A stretch of DNA of 64,000 bases. It comes from Halostella litorea. GTDB taxonomy: Archaea > Halobacteriota > Halobacteria > Halobacteriales > Natronoarchaeaceae. Where the stretch lies: positions 186,001 to 250,000 of the forward strand of contig NZ_SJER01000004.1 in assembly GCF_004785955.1 (NCBI RefSeq), written 5' to 3'. Below the pieces are notes generated by a model that saw nothing but the letters and a program-made list of their open reading frames with translations, did not search any database and was not told the origin of the DNA. A program made the position numbers and the translations under genes. This document shows positions 32,171 to 39,421 of this stretch, piece by piece. The first letter of the stretch is position 1. Every line of letters begins with the position of its first letter.

Positions 32171-33049
32171 TCAGCAGTCGAACAGCGACCGCGCGTTCCC
32201 CCGGAGGATGCGGTCGACGGTGTCGGCCGGCAGGTCCAGGTCCCGGACGGCGTCGACGTTCTCCCCGATGTCGGGCACCATCGGCCCGGGCCAGTCGCTC
32301 CCGAACAGGACGCGGTCGTCGACGCGCTCTATCTCGGGGAAGTACTCCAGCAGTTTCGACGGCGGGAACGAGGAGATGTCGAGGTAGACGTTGTCGTGCC
32401 GGCGCAGGAGGAACCACGCCTCCTCGGTGTACATCGGCCTGCCGCCGTGGGCCATGACGATGTCCAGGTCCGGGAAGTCGACGGCAACGTCGTCGAGGGG
32501 CATCGGGTCGGCGTACCGCGACCGCGCGCCCGCGAAGATGCTCGTGCCGGTGTGGACCGTCACCGGCACGCCGGCGTCGGCACAGCGCTCGTACAGCGTC
32601 GCGAGCGAGTCGAGCCCCCGCGTGTCCGGGTCGTCCCGGTAGTCGTTGGCGTTGAGTTCCTGGTGGGGCGGGTGGATCTTGATGCCGTCGAGCGACAGGT
32701 CGTCTATCGCGCGGTCTATCTCGGCTTCGGGGTCGGCGGCCAGGTTCGGGTCGAAGCCGCCGAACGCCAGCACGCGGTCGGGCGCGGCCGCACGAAACGA
32801 CGCCGCCCACTCGTTAATGTCGTGGCCGTAGCCGACGACCGGGCTGACGTAGTTGATGATCGCCGCCGTCGCCACGCCCTGCGAGTCGAGGTAGTCGACG
32901 AACCGGTCGGGGTTCCGGGCGAGGTCCACCTTCCGGTCGAAGTCGGCGGAGTGCTCCCGGAGCGTCGCCAGCGCGGCGTCGTCCATCCGCCAGAACGGGT
33001 TCATGTGGACGTGCACGTCGACGACGTCCGCCGTGGGTGGGGTTGCCAT
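32171..33049 (-). CDS. Amidohydrolase-family (Amidohydro_2) metal-dependent hydrolase/decarboxylase
   Basis: A 292-residue TIM-barrel enzyme. Metal-ligand signatures are VDVHVHMNPFW (H-x-H), KIHPPHQELN, VTVHTGTS, VMAHGGRPMY and the final FGSDWPGP Asp. This subgroup (ACMSD/gamma-resorcylate type) includes hydrolases and non-oxidative aromatic decarboxylases, which would fit the nearby aromatic genes, but the reaction is not shown. The start at 33049 is supported by a TATA box 27 nt upstream. It is divergent from paaA. Confidence 0.82.
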   Translation of the reverse strand: MATPPTADVVDVHVHMNPFWRMDDAALATLREHSADFDRKVDLARNPDRFVDYLDSQGVATAAIINYVSPVVGYGHDINEWAASFRAAAPDRVLAFGGFDPNLAADPEAEIDRAIDDLSLDGIKIHPPHQELNANDYRDDPDTRGLDSLATLYERCADAGVPVTVHTGTSIFAGARSRYADPMPLDDVAVDFPDLDIVMAHGGRPMYTEEAWFLLRRHDNVYLDISSFPPSKLLEYFPEIERVDDRVLFGSDWPGPMVPDIGENVDAVRDLDLPADTVDRILRGNARSLFDC

Positions 33050-33072
33050 GGGCGACGTTACGCGGACGGCGG

Positions 33073-33079
33073 CATAAAA
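33073..33079 (-). promoter_or_regulatory. TATA box of the amidohydrolase gene
   Basis: TTTTATG on the minus strand is centred 27 nt upstream of the ATG at 33049, pointing to a leaderless transcript. Confidence 0.5.
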
Positions 33080-33103
33080 TCGGCGGCCCGCGGCGCGCGG
33101 CCC

Positions 33104-33140
33104 GCTCGATACGCGGATCGTATACAGAAAACAATTATAA
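33104..33140 (+). promoter_or_regulatory. paaA promoter with partial GTATAC palindrome
   Basis: TTATAA (33135-33140) is the TATA box, giving a 5' leader of about a dozen bases before the ATG at 33177. Just upstream, CGATACGCGGATCGTATAC (33104-33122) resembles the 22-bp palindrome at 31106: its right half ATCGTATAC is identical and the left half is degenerate. An activator or repressor could bind there. Confidence 0.5.
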
Positions 33141-33176
33141 TGCTGGCCCGGTAAGGGATTACTGTCCGACCCAACC

Positions 33177-34097
33177 ATGCCTACCGAGAAACAGCTGAAA
33201 AAGCAGCTTCAGAACGGGAAGATGATCGAATCGGAGGAGGAGATGACCGAGGGGTACAAGGAAGCCCTCAAGCGCATCCTCCTCGTCTCCGGCGACACCG
33301 AGCTGATGAGTGCGCCCGCCTACTACGACCAGTCGCTCAACGCGCCCTCGATCGACGCGCGGGCGTCCTGCATCAGCGTCATCCAGGACGAACTCGGCCA
33401 CGGTCACATCGCCTACCGCCTGCTCGAGGACCTGGGCGAGGACCGCGAGGAACTCGTCTACGGCCGCGAGCCCCACGAGTTCCGCAACACGTACGGGTTC
33501 GACCAGCACATCGAGAACTTCGCCGAACTCGTCACCGCCCACGGCATCTTCGACCGCGCGGGGATGGTGCTGCTCGGCGACATCTACGAGAACACGTCCT
33601 ACGCGCCCTGGAAGCGCGCGCTGACGAAAGTCGAGAAGGAAGAGCAGTTCCACCTCCGCCACGGCGAGACGTGGATGCGCCGCCTCGCCAACAAGAACGA
33701 CAAGACCCACGCGAAGCTCCAGGAGGCCGTCGACTGGATGTTCCCCATCGGCGTCGAGTGGTTCGGGATGGAGGACGACAAGAAGCGCAACACCGAGCAG
33801 CTCGACTACCGCATCAAGGGCAAGTCCAACGACGAGCTCCGCCAGGACTGGCTCTCGCGGACGCTCCCGCTGATGGACGAACTCGACCTCGACGTGCCCG
33901 CCCACTACGACGAGGCGGCCGACGAGTACGTCCTCGAGTACGACCTGCCCATCGCCTTCGACCAGGAGAACAAGGACTGGCGGTTCGAGGAGTCGATCAC
34001 TTGGTCCGACGTGATGGACCGCTGGCGCTCCCGCGGCCCGGCAAACGAGAAGTACGTGAACCTGATCCAGTCCGGCAAGGTCGACGTCGGGGTCTGA
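33177..34097 (+). CDS. paaA: Phenylacetyl-CoA epoxidase-type oxygenase, catalytic subunit PaaA
   Basis: A 306-residue ferritin-like diiron protein. Carboxylate/histidine ligands match the E. coli enzyme: Glu42 (DTELMS), Glu72 and His75 (DELGH), Asp126 region (GIFDRA), Glu156 and His159 (EEQFH). The known enzyme converts phenylacetyl-CoA to its ring-1,2-epoxide in a PaaABC(D)E complex. In haloarchaea an oxygenase of this type might also act on benzoyl-CoA-like esters; that is speculation. It heads an operon with paaD, paaB, paaC and a zinc-ribbon gene. Confidence 0.92.
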   Translation: MPTEKQLKKQLQNGKMIESEEEMTEGYKEALKRILLVSGDTELMSAPAYYDQSLNAPSIDARASCISVIQDELGHGHIAYRLLEDLGEDREELVYGREPHEFRNTYGFDQHIENFAELVTAHGIFDRAGMVLLGDIYENTSYAPWKRALTKVEKEEQFHLRHGETWMRRLANKNDKTHAKLQEAVDWMFPIGVEWFGMEDDKKRNTEQLDYRIKGKSNDELRQDWLSRTLPLMDELDLDVPAHYDEAADEYVLEYDLPIAFDQENKDWRFEESITWSDVMDRWRSRGPANEKYVNLIQSGKVDVGV

Positions 34098-34100
34098 ACG

Positions 34101-34493
34101 ATGTCGACGAAGCAATCAGTCGACGGCGCGTCCGGTCCGCCCCGGACCAGCGAGTTCATCGAGGCCCGGCGGGCCGACGCGTCGCCGTTCGAGGAGACGC
34201 TGTGGGACGCGCTCGACGGCATCCCGGACCCGCACATCCCGGTCAGCCTGGTCGAGATGGCGATGGTCTACGACGTGACCGCCGAGGACGGCCACGTCGA
34301 CGTGGAGATGTCGTTCCCCTGCATGGGCTGTCCGGCCTACGACATGATCAAAAACGACGTGCGGAGCTGTCTCCGCGTGATCGACGGCGTCGACGACGTC
34401 GACGTGGAAGTCGTCTGGGACCCGGTCTGGTCGAAGGACATGCTCACCGAGGAAGTGCGTGAGAAGATGCACGAATCGGGGATCGGCCTATGA
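34101..34493 (+). CDS. paaD: PaaD-type DUF59/MIP18 iron-sulfur assembly protein
   Basis: A 130-residue protein. Residues ~35-115 form the DUF59 domain: DGIPDPHIPVSLVEMAMVYDV, then MSFPCMGCPAYDMIKNDV with two cysteines at the cluster-binding place, and EVVWDPVWSKDML. PaaD is thought to help mature the oxygenase or its reductase. In E. coli PaaD a zinc-ribbon follows the domain; here that part is missing and appears as its own gene at 35462. It sits four bases after paaA and overlaps paaB by four. Confidence 0.88.
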   Translation: MSTKQSVDGASGPPRTSEFIEARRADASPFEETLWDALDGIPDPHIPVSLVEMAMVYDVTAEDGHVDVEMSFPCMGCPAYDMIKNDVRSCLRVIDGVDDVDVEVVWDPVWSKDMLTEEVREKMHESGIGL

Positions 34494-34711
34494 CGGGGGA
34501 GACGAAGTACGAGGTGTTCGCCCGGCGCAACGAGGGCGACGACACCCTCCACCTGGGCAACGTCAGGGCGAAAAGCGACCGGCTCGCAAAGATGTACGCA
34601 CACAACACGTACGACGAGGAGGACTGGGACTACCTCGCGGTCGTCCGGGCGGACGACCTGCTGGAGGTCGAACCGCAGGCGATGCGCCACGGGGTGAGCG
34701 CCGATGAGTGA
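34490..34711 (+). CDS. paaB: Phenylacetyl-CoA epoxidase-type subunit PaaB
   Basis: A 73-residue protein matching PaaB: YEVFARRNEGDDTLHLGNVRA is the family core, and AHNTYDEEDWDYLAVVRADDL follows. PaaB is a structural subunit bridging PaaAC heterodimers. It is shorter than the bacterial protein (~95 residues) at the C-terminus. Overlaps with paaD (ATGA) and paaC (eight bases) show tight coupling. Confidence 0.88.
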   Translation: MTGETKYEVFARRNEGDDTLHLGNVRAKSDRLAKMYAHNTYDEEDWDYLAVVRADDLLEVEPQAMRHGVSADE

Positions 34712-35465
34712 CTGGCCCGACGCGGCGGTCGACTACGTGCAGGCGATAGCCGACACGAAGCTCGTCATCGGCCACCGGTGTGCCCAGTGGAGCCTCGCCG
34801 GGCCGTCGCTGGAGGACGACATCGGCGGCTCCAGCGCGGCCCAGGAGGAGGTCGGCCACGTCCGCCAGCTGTTCCGGAAGCTGGAGGACCAGGGCCGGGA
34901 CGGCGACTGGCTGCGGGGTGCGCGCGAGCCCGAGGAGTTCAACAACGCCTCCGCGCTCGACCGCATCGACGGCGAGTGGGCAGACTTCGTGGCGACGATA
35001 GCGCCCGCGGACCGCGCGGCGTGGTACCTGCTCGACGCCATCGACAGCGACGGGATGGACGGCATGATCACGAAGATCGGCGAGGACGAGTACTTCCACC
35101 TGGAGTACCACGACGCCCGGCTGGAGACGCTGGCCGCCGAGCAGCCCGACGAACTGCAGGCCACGCTGGAGGAGACGATCCCGGCCGCGCTCGCGTTCAT
35201 CGGCCCCGAGTCGTACGACGACGAGTCGGACCCGCTGGTCGAGAGCGGCTTCACGAGCGTCTCCGCGGCCGATGTCCGGGAGCGGTTCGCCGACCACTAC
35301 CGCGACCTGTTCGCCGACACGGACGTGTCGCTGTCGGGCGTCGACTGGGACGCCCCCGACGCCGACGAGTGGGACGAGACCCGCCGGCGCGTCGGGTCGG
35401 GCGGCGTCGACGAGGAGGACCTCGTCCAGATCCGCGGCGAGCGAAACGCCATGTTCGCACGATGA
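34704..35465 (+). CDS. paaC: Phenylacetyl-CoA epoxidase-type structural subunit PaaC
   Basis: A 253-residue ferritin-like protein. It opens with DYVQAIADTKLVIGHRCAQWSLAGP, typical of PaaC, and keeps an ExxH in QEEVGHVRQLF and DEYFHLEYH. PaaC is the non-catalytic partner of PaaA. Its stop overlaps the start of the zinc-ribbon gene. Confidence 0.9.
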   Translation: MSDWPDAAVDYVQAIADTKLVIGHRCAQWSLAGPSLEDDIGGSSAAQEEVGHVRQLFRKLEDQGRDGDWLRGAREPEEFNNASALDRIDGEWADFVATIAPADRAAWYLLDAIDSDGMDGMITKIGEDEYFHLEYHDARLETLAAEQPDELQATLEETIPAALAFIGPESYDDESDPLVESGFTSVSAADVRERFADHYRDLFADTDVSLSGVDWDAPDADEWDETRRRVGSGGVDEEDLVQIRGERNAMFAR

Positions 35466-35632
35466 TGGCCGACGTGGAAACCCCTTACGTCGAGTGCCCG
35501 CACTGTGGCTCCGGGGACGTCGAGCAGGAGTCGAAGTTCGGCAGCGAGATCTCGAAGTCGCAGTACTACTGCAACGGCTGCAACACCGTCTTCGAGCGGA
35601 TCAAGTACGACGGGAAACAGCCCGACGAGTAG
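35462..35632 (+). CDS. Small zinc-ribbon protein, split C-terminal part of PaaD
   Basis: A 56-residue protein with CPHC (12-15) and CNGC (37-40), a two-knuckle zinc ribbon, and the sequence SKFGSEISKSQYYC found at the C-terminus of bacterial PaaD. It starts at ATG 35462, overlapping the paaC stop, or possibly at the next ATG (35465). It is therefore the second half of PaaD made as a separate polypeptide. It is probably needed with the DUF59 protein for oxygenase maturation. Confidence 0.85.
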   Translation: MMADVETPYVECPHCGSGDVEQESKFGSEISKSQYYCNGCNTVFERIKYDGKQPDE

Positions 35633-35692
35633 CGCGGACCGCAGGACTTCGATCCGTTCGAGAGCCGCTATCGCGGCCGATCAGCGCCGGAT

Positions 35693-35726
35693 ATCACGAA
35701 TTTTCGTGATGAGAAATTACTTATAC
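35693..35726 (+). promoter_or_regulatory. Promoter with palindrome for the crotonase gene at 35750
   Basis: ATCACGAA-TT-TTCGTGAT (35693-35710) is a perfect inverted repeat with 8-bp arms. It lies just upstream of the TATA box ACTTATAC (35719-35726), which is centred about 27 nt before the ATG at 35750. The position suits an activator or upstream-acting regulator. It could instead be the end of the paa transcript. Confidence 0.55.
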
Positions 35727-35749
35727 CGGGCCGTCAATTGACACCCTGT

Positions 35750-36592
35750 ATGCAATCGTTTAGCGAGCTCGACCTGGAGTATTTCCAGACCGACCTGGAG
35801 GACCACATCGGAACCATCCGCCTGGACCGGCCGCCGGCGAACGCGCACAACATCGACGTGTTGCTCGAACTGCAACGCGCCGTCGAGACGGTCCGGTTCG
35901 ACGAGGACGTCCGCGCGGCGCTGTTTGGCAGCGCCAACGAGAAGTTCTTCTCGACCGGGTTCGACATCCAGGCGCTCCAGAGCGAGTCCGGGAAACAGGT
36001 CGGCTACGCGAGCCAGACGAGCAAGGAGATCATCATGAAGATGCGGACGACCGACACCATCTTCATCGCGATGGTCAACGGGCACTGCATGGGCGGCGGC
36101 CTGGAGCTCGCGCTCGCCTGTGACTTCCGCTACGCCGGCAACGACGACGACTACAACGTCGGCATGCCGGAGATCCACCTCGGCCTCATCGCCGGCGAGG
36201 CCGGGACCCAGCTGCTCCCGCGCTACATCGACCGCTCGACGGCGCTCAAGATGATGATCACCGGCGAGACGATCACGCCGGAGGAGGCCGAGGAGCGGGG
36301 CATCTTCGACGAGGTCCACCCACCGGACGAGGTCGAGGACGCCGCCCGCGACTTCGCCGAGCAGATCGCCCACAAGTCCCACATGGCCGTCGGCCACAAC
36401 AAGCTGGCCGTCAACGAGGGGCTGGAGATGCCGCTGTGGGACGCGCTGTCCCACGAGCGCGAACTCCAGAACCGCCTGCTTGGCTCCGATGTCGCAAAGG
36501 AGGGCGTCGACGCCTTCCTCGGCGACCACGACCCGGACTTCCTCGGCGTCGAACTCGGCGACAAGGAACCGGGAGCGCCCGACGAGGAGTAG
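35750..36592 (+). CDS. Enoyl-CoA hydratase (crotonase family)
   Basis: A 280-residue crotonase. Oxyanion segments are FFSTGFDIQAL and GHCMGGGLELALACD. The glutamates of hydratases are kept in GGGLELA and GMPEIHLGLIAGEAGTQLLPR. The start MQSFSELDLEYFQ is set by the TATA box. It directly follows the paa genes but has its own promoter, and could act on the ring-opened or beta-oxidation intermediates (inference). Confidence 0.9.
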   Translation: MQSFSELDLEYFQTDLEDHIGTIRLDRPPANAHNIDVLLELQRAVETVRFDEDVRAALFGSANEKFFSTGFDIQALQSESGKQVGYASQTSKEIIMKMRTTDTIFIAMVNGHCMGGGLELALACDFRYAGNDDDYNVGMPEIHLGLIAGEAGTQLLPRYIDRSTALKMMITGETITPEEAEERGIFDEVHPPDEVEDAARDFAEQIAHKSHMAVGHNKLAVNEGLEMPLWDALSHERELQNRLLGSDVAKEGVDAFLGDHDPDFLGVELGDKEPGAPDEE

Positions 36593-36607
36593 GACCGCGG
36601 GGACGGG

Positions 36608-37762
36608 TTACAGCCCGAGCGCCTCGCCCGCGACCGTAGTCTTCTGTATCTCCGTCGTCCCGCCGATGATGCTCAGGATCTTCGCGTCCCGGTAGTACCG
36701 CTCCAGCGGCAGGTCCGTCCGGTAGCCCTTCCCGCCGTGGACCTGCATCGCGTTCCGCGTGACGAACTCGGCGGCCTCGCTGGCGACGTACTTCGCCTTG
36801 CTCGACTGGCGCGTGCTCGCCTCCCCGTCAGCGATGGCCTTCGCGGAGTCGTACACGAGGTGGCGCGCGCCGTCGAGCCGGGCGTCCATGTCCGCGACGA
36901 GCACCTGCACCGCCTGGTACTCGCCGACGGCCTGCCCGCCCTGCTCGCGGTCGCCCGCGTAGTCTATCGCCGCGTCGAACGCCGCCCGGGAGATCCCGGT
37001 GCCGATGGCGCCGAGGCCGGTCCGGGCCATGTCGATCGTGCCCATGGCGATGCGGAAGCCGTGCCCGACCTCGCCAAGCACCGCCGACTCGTCGACGCGC
37101 ACGTCCGACAGCGTCGAGTCGCCGGTGACGTGGCCGCGCATCCCCATGTACTCCTTGCGGTCGAACTCGAACCCGTCGGCGTCGTCGACGCCCGGGACGA
37201 GGAAGACGCTGACGCCGTGGCCCTCCTCGGGCGCGGGGCGCTTGCGCGCGACGACGAGGTGGAGGTCCGCGACGCCGGCGTTCGTCCCGAACGACTTCTC
37301 GCCGGAGAGCAGGTAGCCGTCGTCATCGGCCTCGGCCACCGTCGACAGTTCGCTCGGGGAGCTACCGGCGTCCGGTTCCGTCAGGAGCATCGCGCCGACC
37401 GTCTCGCCGCGCGCCATCGGTTCGAGGTACCGCTCCTTCTGTGCCTCAGTGCCGAAGTTGGCGACTGGGAGCGCCGCGAACGTCTGGCCCTGGATCGTCT
37501 CCGCGACCGCGCCGGAGGCCTCGGCGATCCGCTCGACCGCGAGGCAGTACGAGAGGAAATCGGACCCCTCGCCGCCGTAGGCCTCCGGCAGGAGGATGCC
37601 GAGCAGGCCGCGCTCGCCCGCCTCCTCGATCACCTCCCGGGGGAACTCGTCGGTTCGCTCGATACGCTCGGCTGCCGGTTCGACGACCTCCTCGGCGAAC
37701 GCCGCGGCCCGCTCCCGGACCTCGCGGTGTTCGTCGGCGAGGGCGCTCTCGATGAGGCTCAT
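36608..37762 (-). CDS. Acyl-CoA dehydrogenase
   Basis: A 384-residue FAD enzyme with the usual three-domain layout. LLTEPDAGSSPSE marks the middle-domain flavin contact and GGKGYRTDLPLERYYRDAK the C-terminal domain. The end motif reads IIGGTTEIQ: the Glu that acts as base in short- and medium-chain enzymes (YEGT) is Gly, as in long-chain or isovaleryl types where the base lies elsewhere; I could not place that alternative residue. Electrons would pass to ETF. It is convergent with the crotonase gene and starts from a TATA box at 37789. Confidence 0.9.
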   Translation of the reverse strand: MSLIESALADEHREVRERAAAFAEEVVEPAAERIERTDEFPREVIEEAGERGLLGILLPEAYGGEGSDFLSYCLAVERIAEASGAVAETIQGQTFAALPVANFGTEAQKERYLEPMARGETVGAMLLTEPDAGSSPSELSTVAEADDDGYLLSGEKSFGTNAGVADLHLVVARKRPAPEEGHGVSVFLVPGVDDADGFEFDRKEYMGMRGHVTGDSTLSDVRVDESAVLGEVGHGFRIAMGTIDMARTGLGAIGTGISRAAFDAAIDYAGDREQGGQAVGEYQAVQVLVADMDARLDGARHLVYDSAKAIADGEASTRQSSKAKYVASEAAEFVTRNAMQVHGGKGYRTDLPLERYYRDAKILSIIGGTTEIQKTTVAGEALGL

Positions 37763-37788
37763 ACACCCCTACACGCGCGGGGCGCTCC

Positions 37789-37796
37789 CATAAAGG
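37789..37796 (-). promoter_or_regulatory. TATA box of the acyl-CoA dehydrogenase gene
   Basis: CCTTTATG on the minus strand is centred about 30 nt upstream of the ATG at 37762. Confidence 0.45.
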
Positions 37797-37857
37797 TTCG
37801 CGCGGGTCGGCGCGAGCGACGGGCCGGGGCGCGCGCCCGTCGGCGTCGCCGCGACCG

Positions 37858-39309
37858 CTACTCCAGGCTGATGTTGACGTTTTTCGTCTGGGTGTACTCC
37901 CGGAGCGCCTCGGTCCCCTGCTCGCGGCCGAGGCCGCTCTGCTTGAAGCCGCCAAAGGGTGTCTGGGGCTGGGTCACCGGGTACTCGTTGACCGTCACCA
38001 TGCCGTAGTCGAGGCGGTCGGCGACGGTGTGGGCGGTGGTCAGGTCCTCGGTCCAGATGCCGGCCATCAGGCCGTACGGCGAGTCGTTGGCGATCTGAAT
38101 CGCCTCCTCGCAGTCCTCGAAGCTGATCACCGACAGCACCGGCCCGAATATCTCCTCCCGGGCGATGGTCATGTCGTTCGTCACGTCGGTGAACACCGTC
38201 GGCTCGACGAAGTAACCCCGCTCCTTGTCGTCGGGGACGCCGCCGCCGCAGGCGACGGTCGCGCCCTCGGCCTTCCCGGTCTCGATGTAGTCGAGCACCT
38301 CCTGTTGCTGGCTCTCGCTGACGGTCGGCCCCATCCGGCCGTCGTCGTCGATGCCGCTCCCGAGGGGCGTCGACTCGGCCTGTTCGACGACGCGCTCGAC
38401 GACCTCGTCGTGGACCGATTCGTGGACGACGAGGCGGGAGCCGGCCCAGCACATCTGGCCGGCGTTCATGAAGATGCCGTAGTGACAGCCCATCGCGGCC
38501 TCGTCGAGGTCGGCGTCCGGGAACACCACGTTCGGCCCCTTCCCGCCGAGTTCGAGCGTGACGCCGGTGACGTTCTGCGAGGCGCGCTCCATCACGCCCT
38601 TGCCGACCCCGGTGCTCCCGGTGAAGGCGACGTGTTCGACCTCCGGGTGCTCCGCGAGGTGGTTCCCCGCGACGCTCCCGCGGCCGGGGACGACGTTGAG
38701 GACGCCGTCGGGGAAGCCGGCCTCGTCGGCGGCGACGGCGTAGTACAGCGCCGAGAGCGGCGTCGTGCTGGAGGGCTTCAGGACGGCGCTGTTTCCACAG
38801 GCCAGCGCGGGCGCGAGGCTCCGGCCGGCCAGCTGGAACGGGTAGTTCCACGGGATGATGTGTCCCGTGACGCCGACCGGCTCGCGGACGGTGTAGTTGA
38901 GGCGGTCGCCGGGGACGGGCACCTGGTCGCCCTGCACCTTGTCGGTCCACCCGGCGTAGTAGCGGAACGTGTCGATCACCATGTCCACGTCGATGGACGC
39001 CTCGAACGGCGTCTTCCCGTTGTCGTGGGACTCGACGGCGATGATCTCGTCCTTCCGGTCCTCGATGGCGTCGGCGAAGGCGTGCAGTTTCGCCCCCCGC
39101 TCCCGCGGGTCGAGCGACCGCCACTCGGCGTCGCGGGCGACCGCCGCGTCGGCGGCCGCCACCGCGCGGTCGACGTCGGCCTCGGCGGCCTCCGCCACCT
39201 CGGCGTACGGCTCCTCGGTCGCTGGGTCCTCCGTCACGAACGTCTCGCCGCTCTCGGCAGTCGTCCACTCGCCGTCGATATACAGGTCTGTCGGGCCGGT
39301 GTAGCTCAT
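37858..39309 (-). CDS. Aldehyde dehydrogenase (NAD(P)-dependent)
   Basis: A 483-residue ALDH. The Rossmann-type FTGSTGVGKGVM, the catalytic base region LELGGKGPNVVF and the nucleophile in NAGQMCWAGSRLVVHE are all intact, and the C-terminal PFGGFKQSGLGREQG is typical. It resembles betaine-aldehyde and aryl-aldehyde dehydrogenases; the aldehyde is not identifiable. It is divergent from the thiolase gene, with a matching promoter element on both sides. Confidence 0.93.
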   Translation of the reverse strand: MSYTGPTDLYIDGEWTTAESGETFVTEDPATEEPYAEVAEAAEADVDRAVAAADAAVARDAEWRSLDPRERGAKLHAFADAIEDRKDEIIAVESHDNGKTPFEASIDVDMVIDTFRYYAGWTDKVQGDQVPVPGDRLNYTVREPVGVTGHIIPWNYPFQLAGRSLAPALACGNSAVLKPSSTTPLSALYYAVAADEAGFPDGVLNVVPGRGSVAGNHLAEHPEVEHVAFTGSTGVGKGVMERASQNVTGVTLELGGKGPNVVFPDADLDEAAMGCHYGIFMNAGQMCWAGSRLVVHESVHDEVVERVVEQAESTPLGSGIDDDGRMGPTVSESQQQEVLDYIETGKAEGATVACGGGVPDDKERGYFVEPTVFTDVTNDMTIAREEIFGPVLSVISFEDCEEAIQIANDSPYGLMAGIWTEDLTTAHTVADRLDYGMVTVNEYPVTQPQTPFGGFKQSGLGREQGTEALREYTQTKNVNISLE

Positions 39310-39336
39310 ACGGCCTGGACTTCAGCCCCGCCGGTG

Positions 39337-39396
39337 AAAAGTGTAGGGGCGGCGGAACCCCCCGCGTTCGCCGCCGCGGGCCACCTATACACTTTT
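39337..39396. promoter_or_regulatory. Mirror-image divergent promoters of aldehyde dehydrogenase and thiolase genes
   Basis: AAAAGTGTA (39337-39345) and TACACTTTT (39388-39396) form a perfect 9-bp inverted repeat 42 bases apart. Each arm lies about 26-36 nt before the start codon of its own gene, where the TATA box should be (CTATAC at 39385-39390 for the thiolase). The two genes thus carry the same core promoter sequence and are likely co-regulated. Confidence 0.6.
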
Positions 39397-39421
39397 GGTC
39401 CGCGCACGGATACTCGGACCC

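Noticed and set aside
36608-37762. Inactive acyl-CoA dehydrogenase because of Gly in the YEGT motif
   Set aside because: Long-chain and isovaleryl-type dehydrogenases also lack Glu there and use another residue; the change alone does not show loss of function.
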